A stretch of 64,000 nt of DNA, taken from the NCBI GenBank assembly GCA_016808115.1, contig JAEQBH010000986.1:434001-498000 (forward strand), written 5' to 3'. A program made the position numbers and the translations under genes. Shown piece by piece: positions 37,326 to 50,535 of this stretch. How positions within the stretch are numbered: position 1 is the stretch's first letter; each line of letters starts with the position of its first letter. Under the pieces are notes generated by a model. That model was given only the letters and a program-made list of their open reading frames with translations, was not told the DNA's origin and did no database searches. Source of the DNA: Tetrastigma voinierianum. Its lineage: Eukaryota; Streptophyta; Magnoliopsida; Vitales; Vitaceae.

Positions 37326-40300
37326 ATGCAGTCAGAGGGAAGTGAAAAGGACACGGTGGTAACACAAATTAGTATTGGTGGATTTGATAAATATGTAACT
37401 GCAAGAGAGTTATTGGATTACTTGGAAGATAAAATCGGATGTGTTTATAGGTGCAGACTGAAAACTTCTTCAACTCCTCCTGAATCCTATCCTAATTTTG
37501 AGATCATTGATACTGCGAAAATTGAAAGAACAGAAGATTACAAAAAAGTTGAGCCCCATGCATTTGTGCATTTTGTGTCCCCTGACTCGGCAACTTGGGC
37601 TTTGGATGCTGCTGGCAAGAGTGAACTCTTTTTGCATGGCAAGCCCTTGAAAGTAAGTTTGGGGCCTGAAACACCATTCCACTTGAACCAGAGGAGGAGG
37701 TCTACAATTCCTTTTAACTTTTCTACGCCTTGAGATTGGGAGCTAGCCGTGATGACTACTTTGTTGGTTGGAGGACCTCGTATGGGGTTGATTTTCTAGA
37801 TCCTTGTTGACATGTAAAGCTCACAGTATATTCTGGCAGAATCAATCATACAGATGAAATGCAATTTTAACGTGGAGTTCTTGGTGAGAGAAATCAATAG
37901 CATCAGACAACGAAGAGATATGTCATCTTTAATATTGTTGTTGCAGCTATCTTCATCTCCAATGGTCTATTACAGAACTGCTGATGATGATATTGTAAGA
38001 GATGTTCCATTTGACCTATTGGATGATGATGATCCATGGATCCGAACCACTGATTTTACAGTTAGTGGAGCCATTGGGAGATGTAATTCCTATAGAATTT
38101 CAATCCCACCTCGTCATGGTGCAAAGTTGAAGAAGGCCATGGATTATCTCATGGCATGCAGAGTCAATGTATCGGAAGACAGCCCCAAATGGCAGCTTAG
38201 AGTCCGGGATGAACCTGATTTTGGTTTGCCCATGTCAGACCCCTTTTTTTGTATCCAACACAAGGAAGGCATAGCTTTTCCAGTAATGTTTCTAGTGAAT
38301 GCAGCCATGCACAAAGGCATAATCAACCAGCATCAGTTGTCTGACAAATTTTTTGAGTTACTGAGAAGCCAACAAAATGATATCAATATAGCAGCATTAA
38401 AGCACATATGTTCCTACAGGAACTCAATTTCTGATGCATATGCGAGGCTTCAACTTGTCCATAAATGGTTGCTAAAGAACCCTAAGCTTCTCAAGAGCCT
38501 AAAAGAGTTGGATGACATCGTGGAAGTTAGGAGATTGGTCATTACCCCGTCCAAAGCATATTGTCTACCACCTGAAGTTGAACTCTCTAATAGGGTTCTT
38601 AGGCATTATAAAGAAGTTTCTGATCGATTTTTAAGGGTTACCTTCATGGATGAAGGCATGCAGACAATTAATGCCAATGTTCTAAACTATTATGTTGCCC
38701 CCATCGTGAAAGAGATCACATCAAATTCTTTTCCCCAGAAAACTAGAGTGTTCAAAAGGGTTAGAACTATTTTGACTGATGGCTTCTATTTATGTGGTCG
38801 GAAGTACTCATTCTTGGCCTTCTCATCTAATCAGTTGAGGGATCGTTCTGCTTGGTTTTTTGCTGAAGACAAGAACGCAACTGTTATTGCCATAAAAAGT
38901 TGGATGGGGAAGTTCACTAACCGAAATGTCGCAAAGTGTGCTGCCAGGATGGGGCAGTGCTTTTCATCCACTTATGCAACAGTTGAAGTTCCATCATGGG
39001 AGGTCAATCCAGAACTTCCTGATATCAAGAGGAATGGCTATGATTTCTCTGATGGGATTGGTAAAATAACCCCTGATCTGGCAATGGAAGTTGCAGAGAA
39101 ATTGAAACTGGAAGGCACACCTTCAGCATTTCAGATAAGATATGCTGGCTGCAAAGGGGTAGTTGCATGTTGGCCAAGTGACGGTGATGGGATTCGACTG
39201 TCTTTGAGGCCTAGTATGAACAAGTTCCAGTCATACCACACCATCCTTGAAATTTGTTCATGGACCAGATTTCAGCCTGGTTTCTTAAACAGGCAGATAG
39301 TGACATTGCTTTCGTCCTTGAATGTTCCGGATGAAGTATTCTGGAAAATGCAGGAATCAATGATCTCTAAACTAAATAGAATGCTCACAGACACAGATGG
39401 TTTTTGATGTTCTTATCTCATCATGTGCTGAGCAAGGAAATACTGTAGCGCTGATGTTAAGTGCAGGTTTCGCCGCAGACAGAACTCCATTCCATGAGGT
39501 ATGTTAACTTGTATAAGAGCTGCACAGTTTAGTCTCAGAGAAAAGGCTAGGATCTTGTGCCATCTGGGAGGTGGCTGATGGCTGCCTAGATGAATTAGGA
39601 AGCTCATCAAGCGCCATTGCTCCATGGTCTGTCTGAGTAAATTATTCCCATATCCATTCACCCAAAAGTAATTAGAGAATTAACGACAGCAATCCTGTTC
39701 CCACCCAGACGAGACGGTCTCAGCGAGAGGCCATCTGGGCATCTAACATTGTCTGATATCCCACAGATGATCCCAATGAAGCATCAGGAGTGACCTGGAT
39801 GGGGACTGTACTTTCAGACCTGGGAGGAAACCCTCATTCCTCCAAGTAAGCAAAGTTGGCCACCCATGCAGTATGATTCTGCAGAAGCTAAAGCACTGGC
39901 ACGCCCAGTTAATTCTATGGTAATCTACACTATTCAAATTCTATTTCCAATGAGTTTCGTTTCTATAATATTGTTGAGTTACTTCTTGAGGCTAGGTTAA
40001 GTGATAAGGGGTTGGGGTTGGGGTTTGGGAGGTTCTGAGTTCTGTTTGGGACAAAAAATTGTTGCCTATTAAAGAAACATGTTTAAGTTAAAATTCTTTC
40101 ATGAGTACCACCTTATCATTCTTTAAGTTTTTTTCACTGATGAAAACAGTTATTCACCTTCTCTAAGGGAAAACTGGTATTGCTGGATCAGTTGATGCTA
40201 AGTTCCATGATTCTGAAGCTTGAAAATATTCATGATCGAGTAGGAGAATGTTGATGCTAATGTTTATAACTTGGTTTATTTAGTCAAAATTTTGTGATAA

Positions 40301-41616
40301 GATATTCATATGTTTGATTCACATGAGATTCTTCGTTGTTATTGGTCTAACAATAAGTGATTTTATTGGCAATCAGAATTCTTTGGACATGAATATAGCT
40401 GAAGTGTTTGTTAATGGTGCTACTGAGTATTCATAATTGATCACATTGTGTTTCCCAGGGCACAAGCCAAGTTGAGATTTGAGAGCTGATAAAAAAATCA
40501 ACAAAGGAAATGTAAGATAACAAATTGATGGAAAGCGATTACTTTTTAAGTGATATAAGCTGAGATGTTCAAATAGTATAATATAGGAAGAAAATAAAAC
40601 ATTTAATTTTTAAAAATTCCTGATTGTTTACCAAAGCTTCTAGTCTTAATTTATTGTCTTTTTGTTGTTTCTTATGCTGTTTAAAGTCCCAAGCTGAACA
40701 TGGAGGAGAATCGTGCAACTGTTATATTTGTGTTTATCTTACAGGACATAATAGATTTCTTCACAAGGAACATGGTGAACGAGAACCTGGGTGCAATCTG
40801 CAATGCCCATGTGGTTCATGCTGACCGCAGTGATTATGGGGCATTGGATGAAGATTGCTCTGATCTGGCAGAGCGTGCCGCAACTGCGGTTGATTTTCCT
40901 AAAACTGGCAAGCTTTGTGACCTGCCATCACATCTTAAACCAAAGATGTACCCGGATTTCATGGGGAAGGAAGAATTTCAGACATACAGGTCTAATAAAA
41001 TCCTAGGCAGAATGTACCGCAAGATCATTGATGCTTATGATGAAGATGTATCAGAATCTTCTGAGCTAATACTTGGTGGAAATAAGGTTCCTTATGACGA
41101 GGATCTTGAAATTCCAGGCTCTGATGATTTCATCAGTGATGCATGGATTCATAAATGCTCTTATGATGGCCAGCTAAATGGTCTTCTGGGGCAGTATAAA
41201 GTGAAGAGGGAAGAAGAGGTTGTAACTGGGCATGTTTGGTCCATGCCAGTACAACAGCAGGAAGCAAGGTGAACTGAAGAGAGGGTGAAGCATGCGTACT
41301 CTCCTGAAGAAAGAGTTTAGGCAATTTTTGAGAAGATGAACCGGATTTGATCCACTTTCTGATGACGAGAAGAACAGATTGTATGAGCAGAAGGCACGGC
41401 ATGGTATCAGGTCACTTATCATCCTACATATGGGTGGAAAAGGTCATTGGAGTTACAAATATCCGGATGAGGTCTTTGGGGAGAGGGTGTGATGTTGAGT
41501 TTGCCTGGATCACAGCTGGATACCTTGCTAGGGATCAAAATCAGGCAAAAGGAACTGGAAATGTTGATTCTCTCTAAACCAATCAATTCCTTGGCAAGGT
41601 TTCTGTTGATCGAATA
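37326..41616 (+). pseudogene. RDR6: RNA-dependent RNA polymerase 6 pseudogene
   Basis: RDR6 copies single-stranded RNA into dsRNA for trans-acting siRNA and transgene or viral silencing. Here exon 1 (37,326-39,919) starts MQSEGSEKDTVVTQISIGGF and continues through the RRM-like N-terminus (PPESYPNFEI, VEPHAFVHF). A frameshift near 37,733 is followed by a long open stretch (37,854-39,407) with SSSPMVYYRTADDDI, the SDGIGKI motif and other RdRP-domain motifs. Intron 39,920-40,744 (GT...AG) leads to exon 2 (40,745-41,616, DIIDFFTRNMVNENLGAICN). Disruptions: loss of bases near 37,733-37,854, a frameshift at 39,400, about 120 bases missing between the VPSGRWLM codons (39,555) and NEASG (39,775), and single-base shifts around the DLDGD codons (39,792-39,806) and throughout 41,260-41,616. 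The two-exon layout matches the usual RDR6 gene, so this is a duplicated rather than retrocopied locus. Confidence 0.93.
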
Positions 41617-41998
41617 CAGATCGGTAATTGGAAGCTGCTTTCTAAATGCATTCTTTGATGTTTGAAGCTCTGGCTGCAAGGCCACTCTGCCAATTTTTAT
41701 TAGTAAGTATCATGTTCTGTTTTTGGTTTGAATAGTTTGTACAGCTAAGCTATTATGTTATGCTTCCTGATTGTGAACTGTTGTCTATGGATGCTATATG
41801 TAATATTGTTTGATTGCTATCAGAAGATTATTTCCAATTTCATGCTTTGTTTGATTTGTTGGTTGGTGTTAGTGAATTCTCTAAGTAAACAGATCAAAAT
41901 TTCAACTCCTAATCTGCTTTATCTGTTTTGATATACAATGAGGTCGACTTGTTGAATTTGAACTATGCAATTTTCAAATTATAACATTCTGTGAAATG

Positions 41999-42124
41999 TA
42001 ATGCCCTTGAGGCCTGGCGGTGAAGGGGTGGGATGGGGTTATGGGACGTCCCGGATTCAAATCCTGATGGAAAAAAAAGAAAAAAAAATTTACCTATAAA
42101 AGAATGAAAAAGAAGAAGAAACAG
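41999..42124 (+). mobile_element. tRNA-derived SINE with 9-bp target duplication
   Basis: The A-box-like TGGCGGTGAAGG (42,015-42,026) and B box GGATTCAAATCC (42,053-42,064) are correctly spaced for a pol III promoter and followed by an A-rich tail. TGTGAAATG flanks the element at 41,990-41,998 and 42,125-42,133. It sits shortly downstream of the RDR6 pseudogene in the same orientation. Confidence 0.8.
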
Positions 42125-42133
42125 TGTGAAATG

Positions 42134-43580
42134 AAATAAAACCATAAAATTTCTATGGTATGACTCAAACATGATATATCTTCTGTAGGTTTGGATAGTG
42201 TATTTATGTTTGAATCAAATTTATGTTGATTTTCATGACCTGTTTGATAAATACATTATTTTTGTTCAATTTATAATCTACAATTGCCTATTTTATAATT
42301 GTATTTGTTGAACTTGATCATAATTTTAAACCTACATCAATCTTAATAATTTGACCTATTTATATAATAATTATGTTCATCAATCTTATTATAACTTGTA
42401 ACCTATTTAATTCATTTTTATTCATATAAAATTTGATATAAATAGATCAATTAAGTTAAACATATATCATTGAAATGAGAGGTTAATCATATAACTCAAA
42501 TAAGATTTTTAACTTGATTATCAAATTATTTAAATGTATCATGTTCAATTCCCTTAACCTGTTATTATTTGTATTGTGTTTGAATTGGTTTATCAAGTCT
42601 TTAATTTTTTTGTTGTGTTTGATTACCGGAAAATATTAAGGAAAAAAAAGAAAAGAAAATACTAAGAAAATTATTTTCATATGTTTGGTTATCTAATGAA
42701 AAATCTTAAGAAAATCAAATATAAATAAAATTATTAAGAAATGTATCACGCAATTTGATGCATATAAATACCAACGTTTTAAGCGCAGCACATGCGAAGC
42801 TTATGGGCCCAGTGCTCAAGTTTCACAGCAACAATTTATAACATTTGCACTAAAGCTGCTTGAAGATTCAAAAATAAAATATAATAAAATTGTTCAGAAA
42901 CTTACATATCTTTAAATTATTTAATCTTTGTATTGATGAGTTAATATAAATAAAGTTTGTTTGAAGTAGTAAATAAAAACAATTGACATATTTTATTATA
43001 TTTTTATTTTTCTTTATTTGTTTCTTTCTTTCTACTTTTCATTCTTATGTTTTGAATCTTGCATTTTCCCTAAAAAAATTTGAACCAAATATAGCTTTAT
43101 TTATGTTGATTCAACTCCTTTTAAGAGAGGATGTTATAATATTCATCGATAAAAGTACTGAGAAAATAAAATATAAAGAAAAATAGAGAGTAAACAATGA
43201 AAGAAATTTTTTTAAGGGAAAAAAAATTATATATATATAAACTTAATAAATTAATTCTATATATTTATTCAAACTCATTTATGTTTATACATAATGATTA
43301 AGAATTTAAAAAATATGTAAAATTTTGAAAAACTTTGATTCTATTTATTTATTTTTTATTGTGAAAACAAATATGAAAAAAAATCATTTTTGTTAGTATT
43401 TTTTTTTTCTCTAATACTTTTCAGCTTCAAATCGTTCTCATTAAAGTTTAAGAGACCTAAAATATGACCTGCCGATGTTAGATGAAAAGTTATGAAAGAT
43501 CACATGCTAAAATCTTTATAAAAATATAATACTATATCATGCAATGCAAAATGAACAGAAGTTAAAAAACTTTGAGAGGG
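42134..43580. other. AT-rich intergenic DNA
   Basis: No coding frame, RNA gene or recognisable element. Composition is strongly AT with scattered homopolymers. Confidence 0.6.
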
Positions 43581-43584
43581 TTTG

Positions 43585-44040
43585 GTGATGAATGACAATG
43601 AACCACATTGAATAAAGGGAAAAAGCAAAGCTAAACCCCTAAAAAAACAACACACATCTAAAGGTCAAAGGCCTACAATTCCTAAACCACGCGAATAAAG
43701 GGGAAAAGCAAAAGCTAAAACCCTAAAAAATAAACCCCTAAAAAACAAAGCAAATAGCAACTGATAACTCCACACACACATCTAAGGTCAAAGGCCTACA
43801 ATTCCTAAACCACATGAATAGAGGGGAAAAGAAAAAGCTAAACCCCTAAAAAAAAAACAAAACAAATAGCAATAACTCCACACACATCTTAAGGTCAAAG
43901 GCCTACAATTCCTAAAACCACATTAATAAAGGGGAACAGCAAAGCTAAACCCCTAAAAAACAAAGCAAATAGCAACCCATAATTCCACACACATGTAATG
44001 TCAAAGACTCAAAGGCCTACAATTCCTACTCACCCAATCC
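43585..44040. repeat. Minisatellite of four ~107-123 bp units
   Basis: CAAAGGCCTACAATTCCTA starts at 43,666, 43,789, 43,896 and 44,010. The units also share GGGGAA.AGCAAAGCTAAACC, CCCTAAAAAAC and CACACACATCTAA. The array ends only a few bases before MULE copy B. Confidence 0.9.
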
Positions 44041-44054
44041 TTCAATAAAAAAAA

Positions 44055-45023
44055 GGGAATTATGCTTCAAGGTTTGTTGGGACTCGTATTTTATAAAAAG
44101 GTTATGAAAATATCTTAATTAAACCCAAAACCCACAACATCAAGCAAAATTAAGAGAAAGGCTATAAAATTTTTGAAAAGCTAAAACTATCCTCCATATT
44201 CCCCCAGCCGCCCTTCCCCAAGCCTATCCCACCTCTCCCCTACCCCTTCACACCCCACTGATCCCAGCAACCTGCCACACACCCATCCTTTTTTTTTTTT
44301 TTTATTATTATTTTATTTCTTTTATTTCTTTTTTCTTTTTTCTTTTATTTTATTTCTTTAAATTTTTTTCCTTTTTCTTTTTTCTTCTTATTATTATTTT
44401 ATTTCTTTTATTTTTGCAATCCGCTAATCTTTCTTTCTTTTTATTTTATTTCTTTTATTTTTGCTTTCCGTCTTCAAGTTTTTTTTTTCTTTGTTGAGCT
44501 TTTTCATAGAAAACACCATCCATTTTCCATCTTTTAAGTAAATTAATTTTATGATTTTTAATTAATTTTATAAGATAATATCTTACTAATTTTTTAAATA
44601 GTTAATATTTTTGTATATTACTTTTTTGCCTTTATTTAAATAAGTACTAGCTTCTCAAAAGTACTAATATTATAAATAATATGATTTAATATATATATAT
44701 ATATATATATATGAGCAGCAAAAAGTATATATATATATATAATATTTTAAATAATATAACTTTTAATATTCAAATTATTATTAATAATATTTATGAAATA
44801 AAATTGAAGATATTTAATATTTGTAATATTACGATTTTATTTTATTTTTAAATAGTTTCATAACTTATGTAGCATAATATCTTTTATTAATATTTAAAAA
44901 ACATGTTTTATAAAAGTTTAAAACATGAAAATAAAATCCTAATATAGAAATTATAATAATTATAAATATATATATATATATAGTATATAGTGAAGTATAT
45001 AGTTATATATATATATATATATA

Positions 45024-45099
<76 letters not shown>

Positions 45100-46743
45100 T
45101 CACATATATTTTTTCCTTATTTTCATCACAAAAACAATAAAACATACATACCTGCATTAATAAGGAAAATATAGGTTTGTTATATAGTACAAGGTCATAA
45201 CATTAATTATACAAGGAAAATATACCAACTGTACAAAGGGTGTATAAGCTTATATTTCTTATAGGATTTGGTTTTTTTTTTATCCAAAATTTATTTCCTA
45301 TCTTCTATTCTAATACACAAACTTAGGACATTTCTTATTGATGAATGTTATACTTAGCTTACAATAATGAATAACCTAATACATGTTTATGTTATAAACC
45401 TTCACAATTAACAAATATGGAAAATATAATTGATTTCATTTTTTTTCTTATTTATTTCATCAAGACAATGGAAACATGCATGTAAATAAGAGGTTTTTTT
45501 TAAGAGATGAAAAATAAGACTTTATTATATTGTACAAAGTTATTGCACTAACTATACAAAAAAAATTTACTAACTGTATAAAGAGTGTACAAGATTGCAT
45601 TTCTCACGGGATTTTAATTTTTTATCTGAAATTTATTTCATAGGTCATATGCTAATACACTTACCTAGGATATTCTTTATAAGCATTAATTGATGTCATA
45701 CTTAGCTCACACATATTATGACATTAATTATATTTTATGTAATTTTTAATTGATGAAGTTTATGCCACAAACATACACTATGTTATTCATTAAACGTAAA
45801 TTAAGTATGACATTCACTAATGTGTATAAAGTATGTCATAGATTGGTGTATTAGCATACAATCTAAGAAAAGTATTTTGAATAAAAAAAATATTCAAACC
45901 AAATGAGAAATGTATTATACACCCATTGTATAGTTAGTATATTTGATTCATTCGATTAGTGTAATCAATTTGTACAGTTAGTGTAATCACCTAGTACAAT
46001 ATAATAAACATTTTTTACAAAACCCTTTTTTTTTCCTTATTAAAAACTAATATATGCATGTTTTAAATGTTTTGATGATAAAACGATAGTTGTAACAAAA
46101 CTAATGTTTTAATGTTTATAACAAAAGATAGTTTTTTTTAAAAAAAGAGATAAGACGATAGTTTTTCTTTTTTTTTTTTGAAACAAACTAATAGTTAAAA
46201 ATAAGAATAAATTAATATTAATTACCGTATCTAATATTTTTATGAATGAAGGTCAAAATCATAATATTATCATTAATTAATAAATTACTATTTTTAAAAA
46301 ATAATTAATAAATTATATAAGAAAAAATTTTAATTGAATTTTGAATTTGAAATTCAAATTCAAATTTTTTTAAATTTATTTTCAAAGTATAACCTTATTT
46401 TAAACAAAAATTTCAGCAACCAAAATATTAAGATAAAAACTGGAGCAATACAAAAGTAAATTAGAATAAAACTCAATAAAAATATAAAATAATGAATAAC
46501 ATTAAAATCATAAATTTTAATTTATTTAAAAAATAAAAAATAAAGGATGATTTATATGGAAAAAAAAAACTGATTACAAGAAGTCAGAGTGGCCGTTGAG
46601 GGAGAGGAGGTTGGGGTTTATGGAGAAGTTATGTTTTTTTTTGTCTCATCAAAATATATGTCCTTGACTTCAACTTTGGTGGTTGAATAAACATGGCCTT
46701 ATGAAATAGGGGGTCTTATCTTACCCAAAAGCATTATTGCCCC
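44055..46743. mobile_element. MULE-like non-autonomous DNA transposon, copy B
   Basis: The left end GGGAATTATGCTTCAAGG and the right end, minus strand GGGGCAATAATGCTTTTGGG, extend into about 50 bp of imperfect inverted repeat. TAAAAAAAA (9 bases) flanks both sides at 44,046-44,054 and 46,744-46,752. Nine-base duplications are typical of Mutator-like elements, although the run of A weakens the evidence. The interior is AT-rich with TA arrays, has no transposase, and is collinear with copy A minus its triplication and hAT insertion. Confidence 0.72.
44965..45091. repeat. (TA)n array in MULE copy B
   Basis: About 125 bases of TA repeats with short TAGTATATAG interruptions. It sits at the place corresponding to the TA arrays that end each triplicated unit in copy A. 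Confidence 0.92.
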
Positions 46744-46752
46744 TAAAAAAAA

Positions 46753-48013
46753 CCCACAACAAAGCTGTCCTGTTCCATTGAATTAATTGCACCTTAGGAA
46801 AGATTGCCGAATCATGTATGGAAGCATTGATTGCTCCCCAACCACTCTTGGCTGTATCCACCTTAACAGTCTTTTCTTGTCTTTATGGTGTTGTTAGAAT
46901 GAATCATCTTAGCTGGATTTGAATTCAATCCACACCACATGGCTTTTCCTCCTCCATTTTTCTAGAATAGTAATTACTTCCATAAAGGTACCTCCAAAAT
47001 TCTATGGCTATTCCTTTTGGTTCTCCTACTTTTGGTATTTTATTTCATTGGTTGAGTTTCATGGTTCAACTTCAAGTGGTCTTTTCTTTATGCGATTCAT
47101 GATAATAAAGAAGTAAAGAAGTAAGGAAATAAAGTAAAGAAGTAGAGAAGTAGCATGTTTTATTGCTCTTTTTTATTTCAACCATGTAGGTTTTAGGGAA
47201 AGAAAAGAAAGAACAAAACATAAAAGAGAAAAATAAGAAAATTTGAAAGAGAATAAGAAATAAATTGCATAAATTATTTTTTATCTTTAAATTAATTTAA
47301 TTTATGATAATTCTTTTATAAAAATTAGATTATTTGAAAATATATAAGTTTAATTGATTTAAATCGTACTTAATATATTTCCTTCTTTTAAAAAAATTTA
47401 AGAAACTAAAATTCCACGGGGTATCTCTTTTTTTTTTTCTTTTTTTTTTTTTTACTTCTATTCACTTGTATTACATCTAGAACTTTTAGTATTCTCTTCT
47501 ATCTCGTCCCACCCTTTACTACTTGTCACAAGAGCTTGGGTAACTTACTTTTAAGAATAATTAAAATTAAATGTGATAAACTAAATGTCTAATGGTAATT
47601 ATTGCTAAGAATTGATTTTTGAATTTGAAAAAAAAAAACTTAAAAAAATAAGTTTAAGAAATATTTGTTTAAAAAACTTCAAATACTGCAAAATTTGTAA
47701 ACCTTGACATTTTCATTTTCTTTTCTAGAAAAATAAACCATTTTGAAAAAAAATAGTCTTTCTCATTTCATATATCTACATTTATATCTTGAAAGAAATG
47801 ATTATTTTTATAAGAAAACAAAAATGGTATTTTAATCAAATTGAGATAAAAAAGGATAGAAGTTGATGTTTTCAAAGTTGGATTTTTTTTATATTCAAAA
47901 TTGGATTTTCAAAAGCTCTTTTAATCTAATCACCCAAGTTTTTTTTTTTTAAGGAAAATCACCCTAAGTTTGACAACCAAAAATTACTTTAGTTTTTTTT
48001 TTTTTTTTTTTTC
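46753..48013. other. AT-rich intergenic DNA with a small AAAGAAGT-type minisatellite
   Basis: A short array of AAAGAAGT-like units lies at about 47,107-47,152. Otherwise there are homopolymer runs and no supported gene. Confidence 0.5.
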
Positions 48014-48030
48014 AAAAAGGGGAAATATGA

Positions 48031-48653
48031 ATTTTCGCCCATCAATTTCTCTATGAAACCCTAGACGCTCCTCCTTATATTCGCTCTTTCAGACCATTGT
48101 TCGTTAGAGAGGTGGCATGATTTTTATCATTCTTGCGGCTTTGTCTTTGTTACTGTTTTTTCCACATATACGGGTTTCTTTAATAAGTGGTTTGTACGTC
48201 GATGAGTTTACCTTTGTTTTTCGTGTTTTATCGGTCTATTCTGGGGTGCTTTATTAAATCGATCTTATTACGACGTGTTTGTTCTTGACTATTAACCGTG
48301 TTTGTATGACTTAGTATGGCATGTTTTTGTCGTTGGTACATGGCGGCGTCATTTTGTTGTCAACTTATAACGGCGGGTAGTTGTCTAAATGACAATTACC
48401 AGCTTTTCGTTGTGGTTTTCCACATTTGTGATTAGTTGTAAAACTTGATCTTGCCCATTAGTGTGTCGTAGAATGCGAGATCTTAGGTAATTTGGTATTT
48501 TGCGTTATTAAATGTGTAGGCGGCCGATCGTTTTGGCATTAAGCTTTAGATGTTGTGTAAGTCGAGGTTTAGTTGGAATTGAGTTGATGCGTCATTTAAA
48601 GTTTTATTACTTTTGATTATGTGTTTGTGGCCCTTCTTAATATATCATTTAAA
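48031..48653 (+). mobile_element. Probable retrocopy of a transcript
   Basis: A 620-bp island of more balanced composition lies in very AT-rich DNA. It starts after AAAAAGGGGAAATATGA (48,014-48,030) and ends in a poly-A run that merges into AAAAAGGGAAATATGA (48,654-48,669), so the flanks look like a 16-17 base target-site duplication differing by one G. Near its start is AAACCCTAG (48,056-48,064), a telo-box found in leaders of plant translation-related genes. Stops occur in all frames, so the source is non-coding, intron-retaining, or decayed. I do not recognise the parent RNA. Confidence 0.5.
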
Positions 48654-48669
48654 AAAAAGGGAAATATGA

Positions 48670-48694
48670 TGTTTTAAAAGAATATTTTTAATTG

Positions 48695-48735
<41 letters not shown>

Positions 48736-49680
48736 TCTATATATATATATATATATATATATTTCATACTTTTAAGGATTGTTTTAAAAATAATTATATA
48801 AATAAGTAAGAATGATTAAAAAGAAATAAATGATTAGGCATCAAAATTGTTTTAAAAACATTAAAAATAAGAAGTACATATATATATTTTAAATTTTTGA
48901 ATAAATTTTTAATTTATAAAATATATGATTTAAAAAAAAACTATAATTAATGAGTCTTCTAAAACAATTTTCAAAATTTCCAGAACAATTACTTAAAAGA
49001 CTAATATTCTTTTAAACCTTTTCTAATAATATTTTTATGGAGTTGACATAGTAGAAAACTAAAAGAAAAGAAAAGGTGAAAAATAAATAAATCAATTTTA
49101 AATTTAAGAAATTATTTTTATCTAATAATTCACAAGCATTTAACTTATTTCTATTCTTCAATATAAAAAAATAAGTAATTTAAAAATAAATAAATTTATA
49201 ATTAATGTTAATTGAATTTATTTGTCATTTTATATTCTAAAATAAAATATAAGAAGGTAATTTTTTTTAATATTTTTCTAATAGTTTTATTTATTATTAT
49301 CATTCCGGTGTTGATGCCAATATTAATATTATTATTATTATTATTTGAATAGGACATACTAACAAAGACTATCTAAGCCTAATTGAGAATCAGGCACCAT
49401 AAATGTGACACATTATGGTAAAGGTCATTATCTCATGCAAACTATCTCCATATTAATTAATTTTCATATAATGATATTAAACATGGTCCAAATATATACT
49501 CTAAAAAATGGATTTACATGAAAAGAAAACGAGAACCCATCAAGTTTGTTCATACCATAAATTCAATATTGATTTTCTTTCTCAATTAATGAGAAAGAAA
49601 CTCTTTTAATTAGTTAACATTTGCATTTCTACATCCACTGTTACTAATTAATGTGTTCATGCATATTCTTATTATAATAG

Positions 49681-49721
<41 letters not shown>

Positions 49722-50467
49722 ATTTCAATATATATGTTGATCCTCAATCATATCGATATAGGGACATATTTGACCAAATCTCATATTTATATATGCAATA
49801 AGATAATGTCACCTTGTTTATATTGTGTAAGCTTTCAACTGTTTTTATATTTATTTTACTGATATAACTATTCGACCTATAAATAATGATCATGTTACTT
49901 TTTTGTTTTAAAAATAAAAATAATTGTAATTTAATTTAAAATATAAGAACTCAGCTTATATTCAAAATTAATGAGGTTAAAAATTTATTTAAAATTTTGA
50001 AATATTAGAAGCCAAAAGTCTCAAATTTTAGAATTTCAAACGTAATTTTAAAAATAGTAAATGTCTATTTGCAAGCACTTTTTTTTTTTTTTAAATAATA
50101 GCAATCTTAATGTAAAACAACACAAACTCATATTATCTAAATAATTTGAAAAAGCAATCTTTTCATATGATTTAACTTTAAAAAAATCTCTTTTCTTCTT
50201 TTCCTTTATATATATATATATACTTTTTTTTTTTTTGCCCATAAACTTTTTTTTAGTTCTACTTTTCTCTTGACTTTTACTTCCATAATAACCCATGCTC
50301 ATCTTATTAAAAAAAGTCACAACAAAATTGAAAACTTTGACTCTTGCGGTATTTAACGGGCTTTTGTCCATCTATATTAATTTTTAACGCCAAAGCATGT
50401 CTAAGCTACATAAATAAACGTTGGGTTATGTTGGGATTAAAAAAAAGTTAGGACATTTGTCCACGTT

Positions 50468-50535
<68 letters not shown>

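Noticed and set aside
42001..42075. Functional tRNA gene
   Set aside because: A and B boxes are present, but no cloverleaf with anticodon stem could be drawn, and an A-rich tail and target duplication mark it as a SINE.
43585..44040. CRISPR-like or interstitial telomere array
   Set aside because: The units are long (107-123 bp), contiguous and variable with no unique spacers. CCCTAAA words are sporadic, not tandem.
50048..50371. 107-codon minus-strand frame rich in Lys and Phe
   Set aside because: It is low-complexity AT-rich sequence with homopolymers and no supporting motif.
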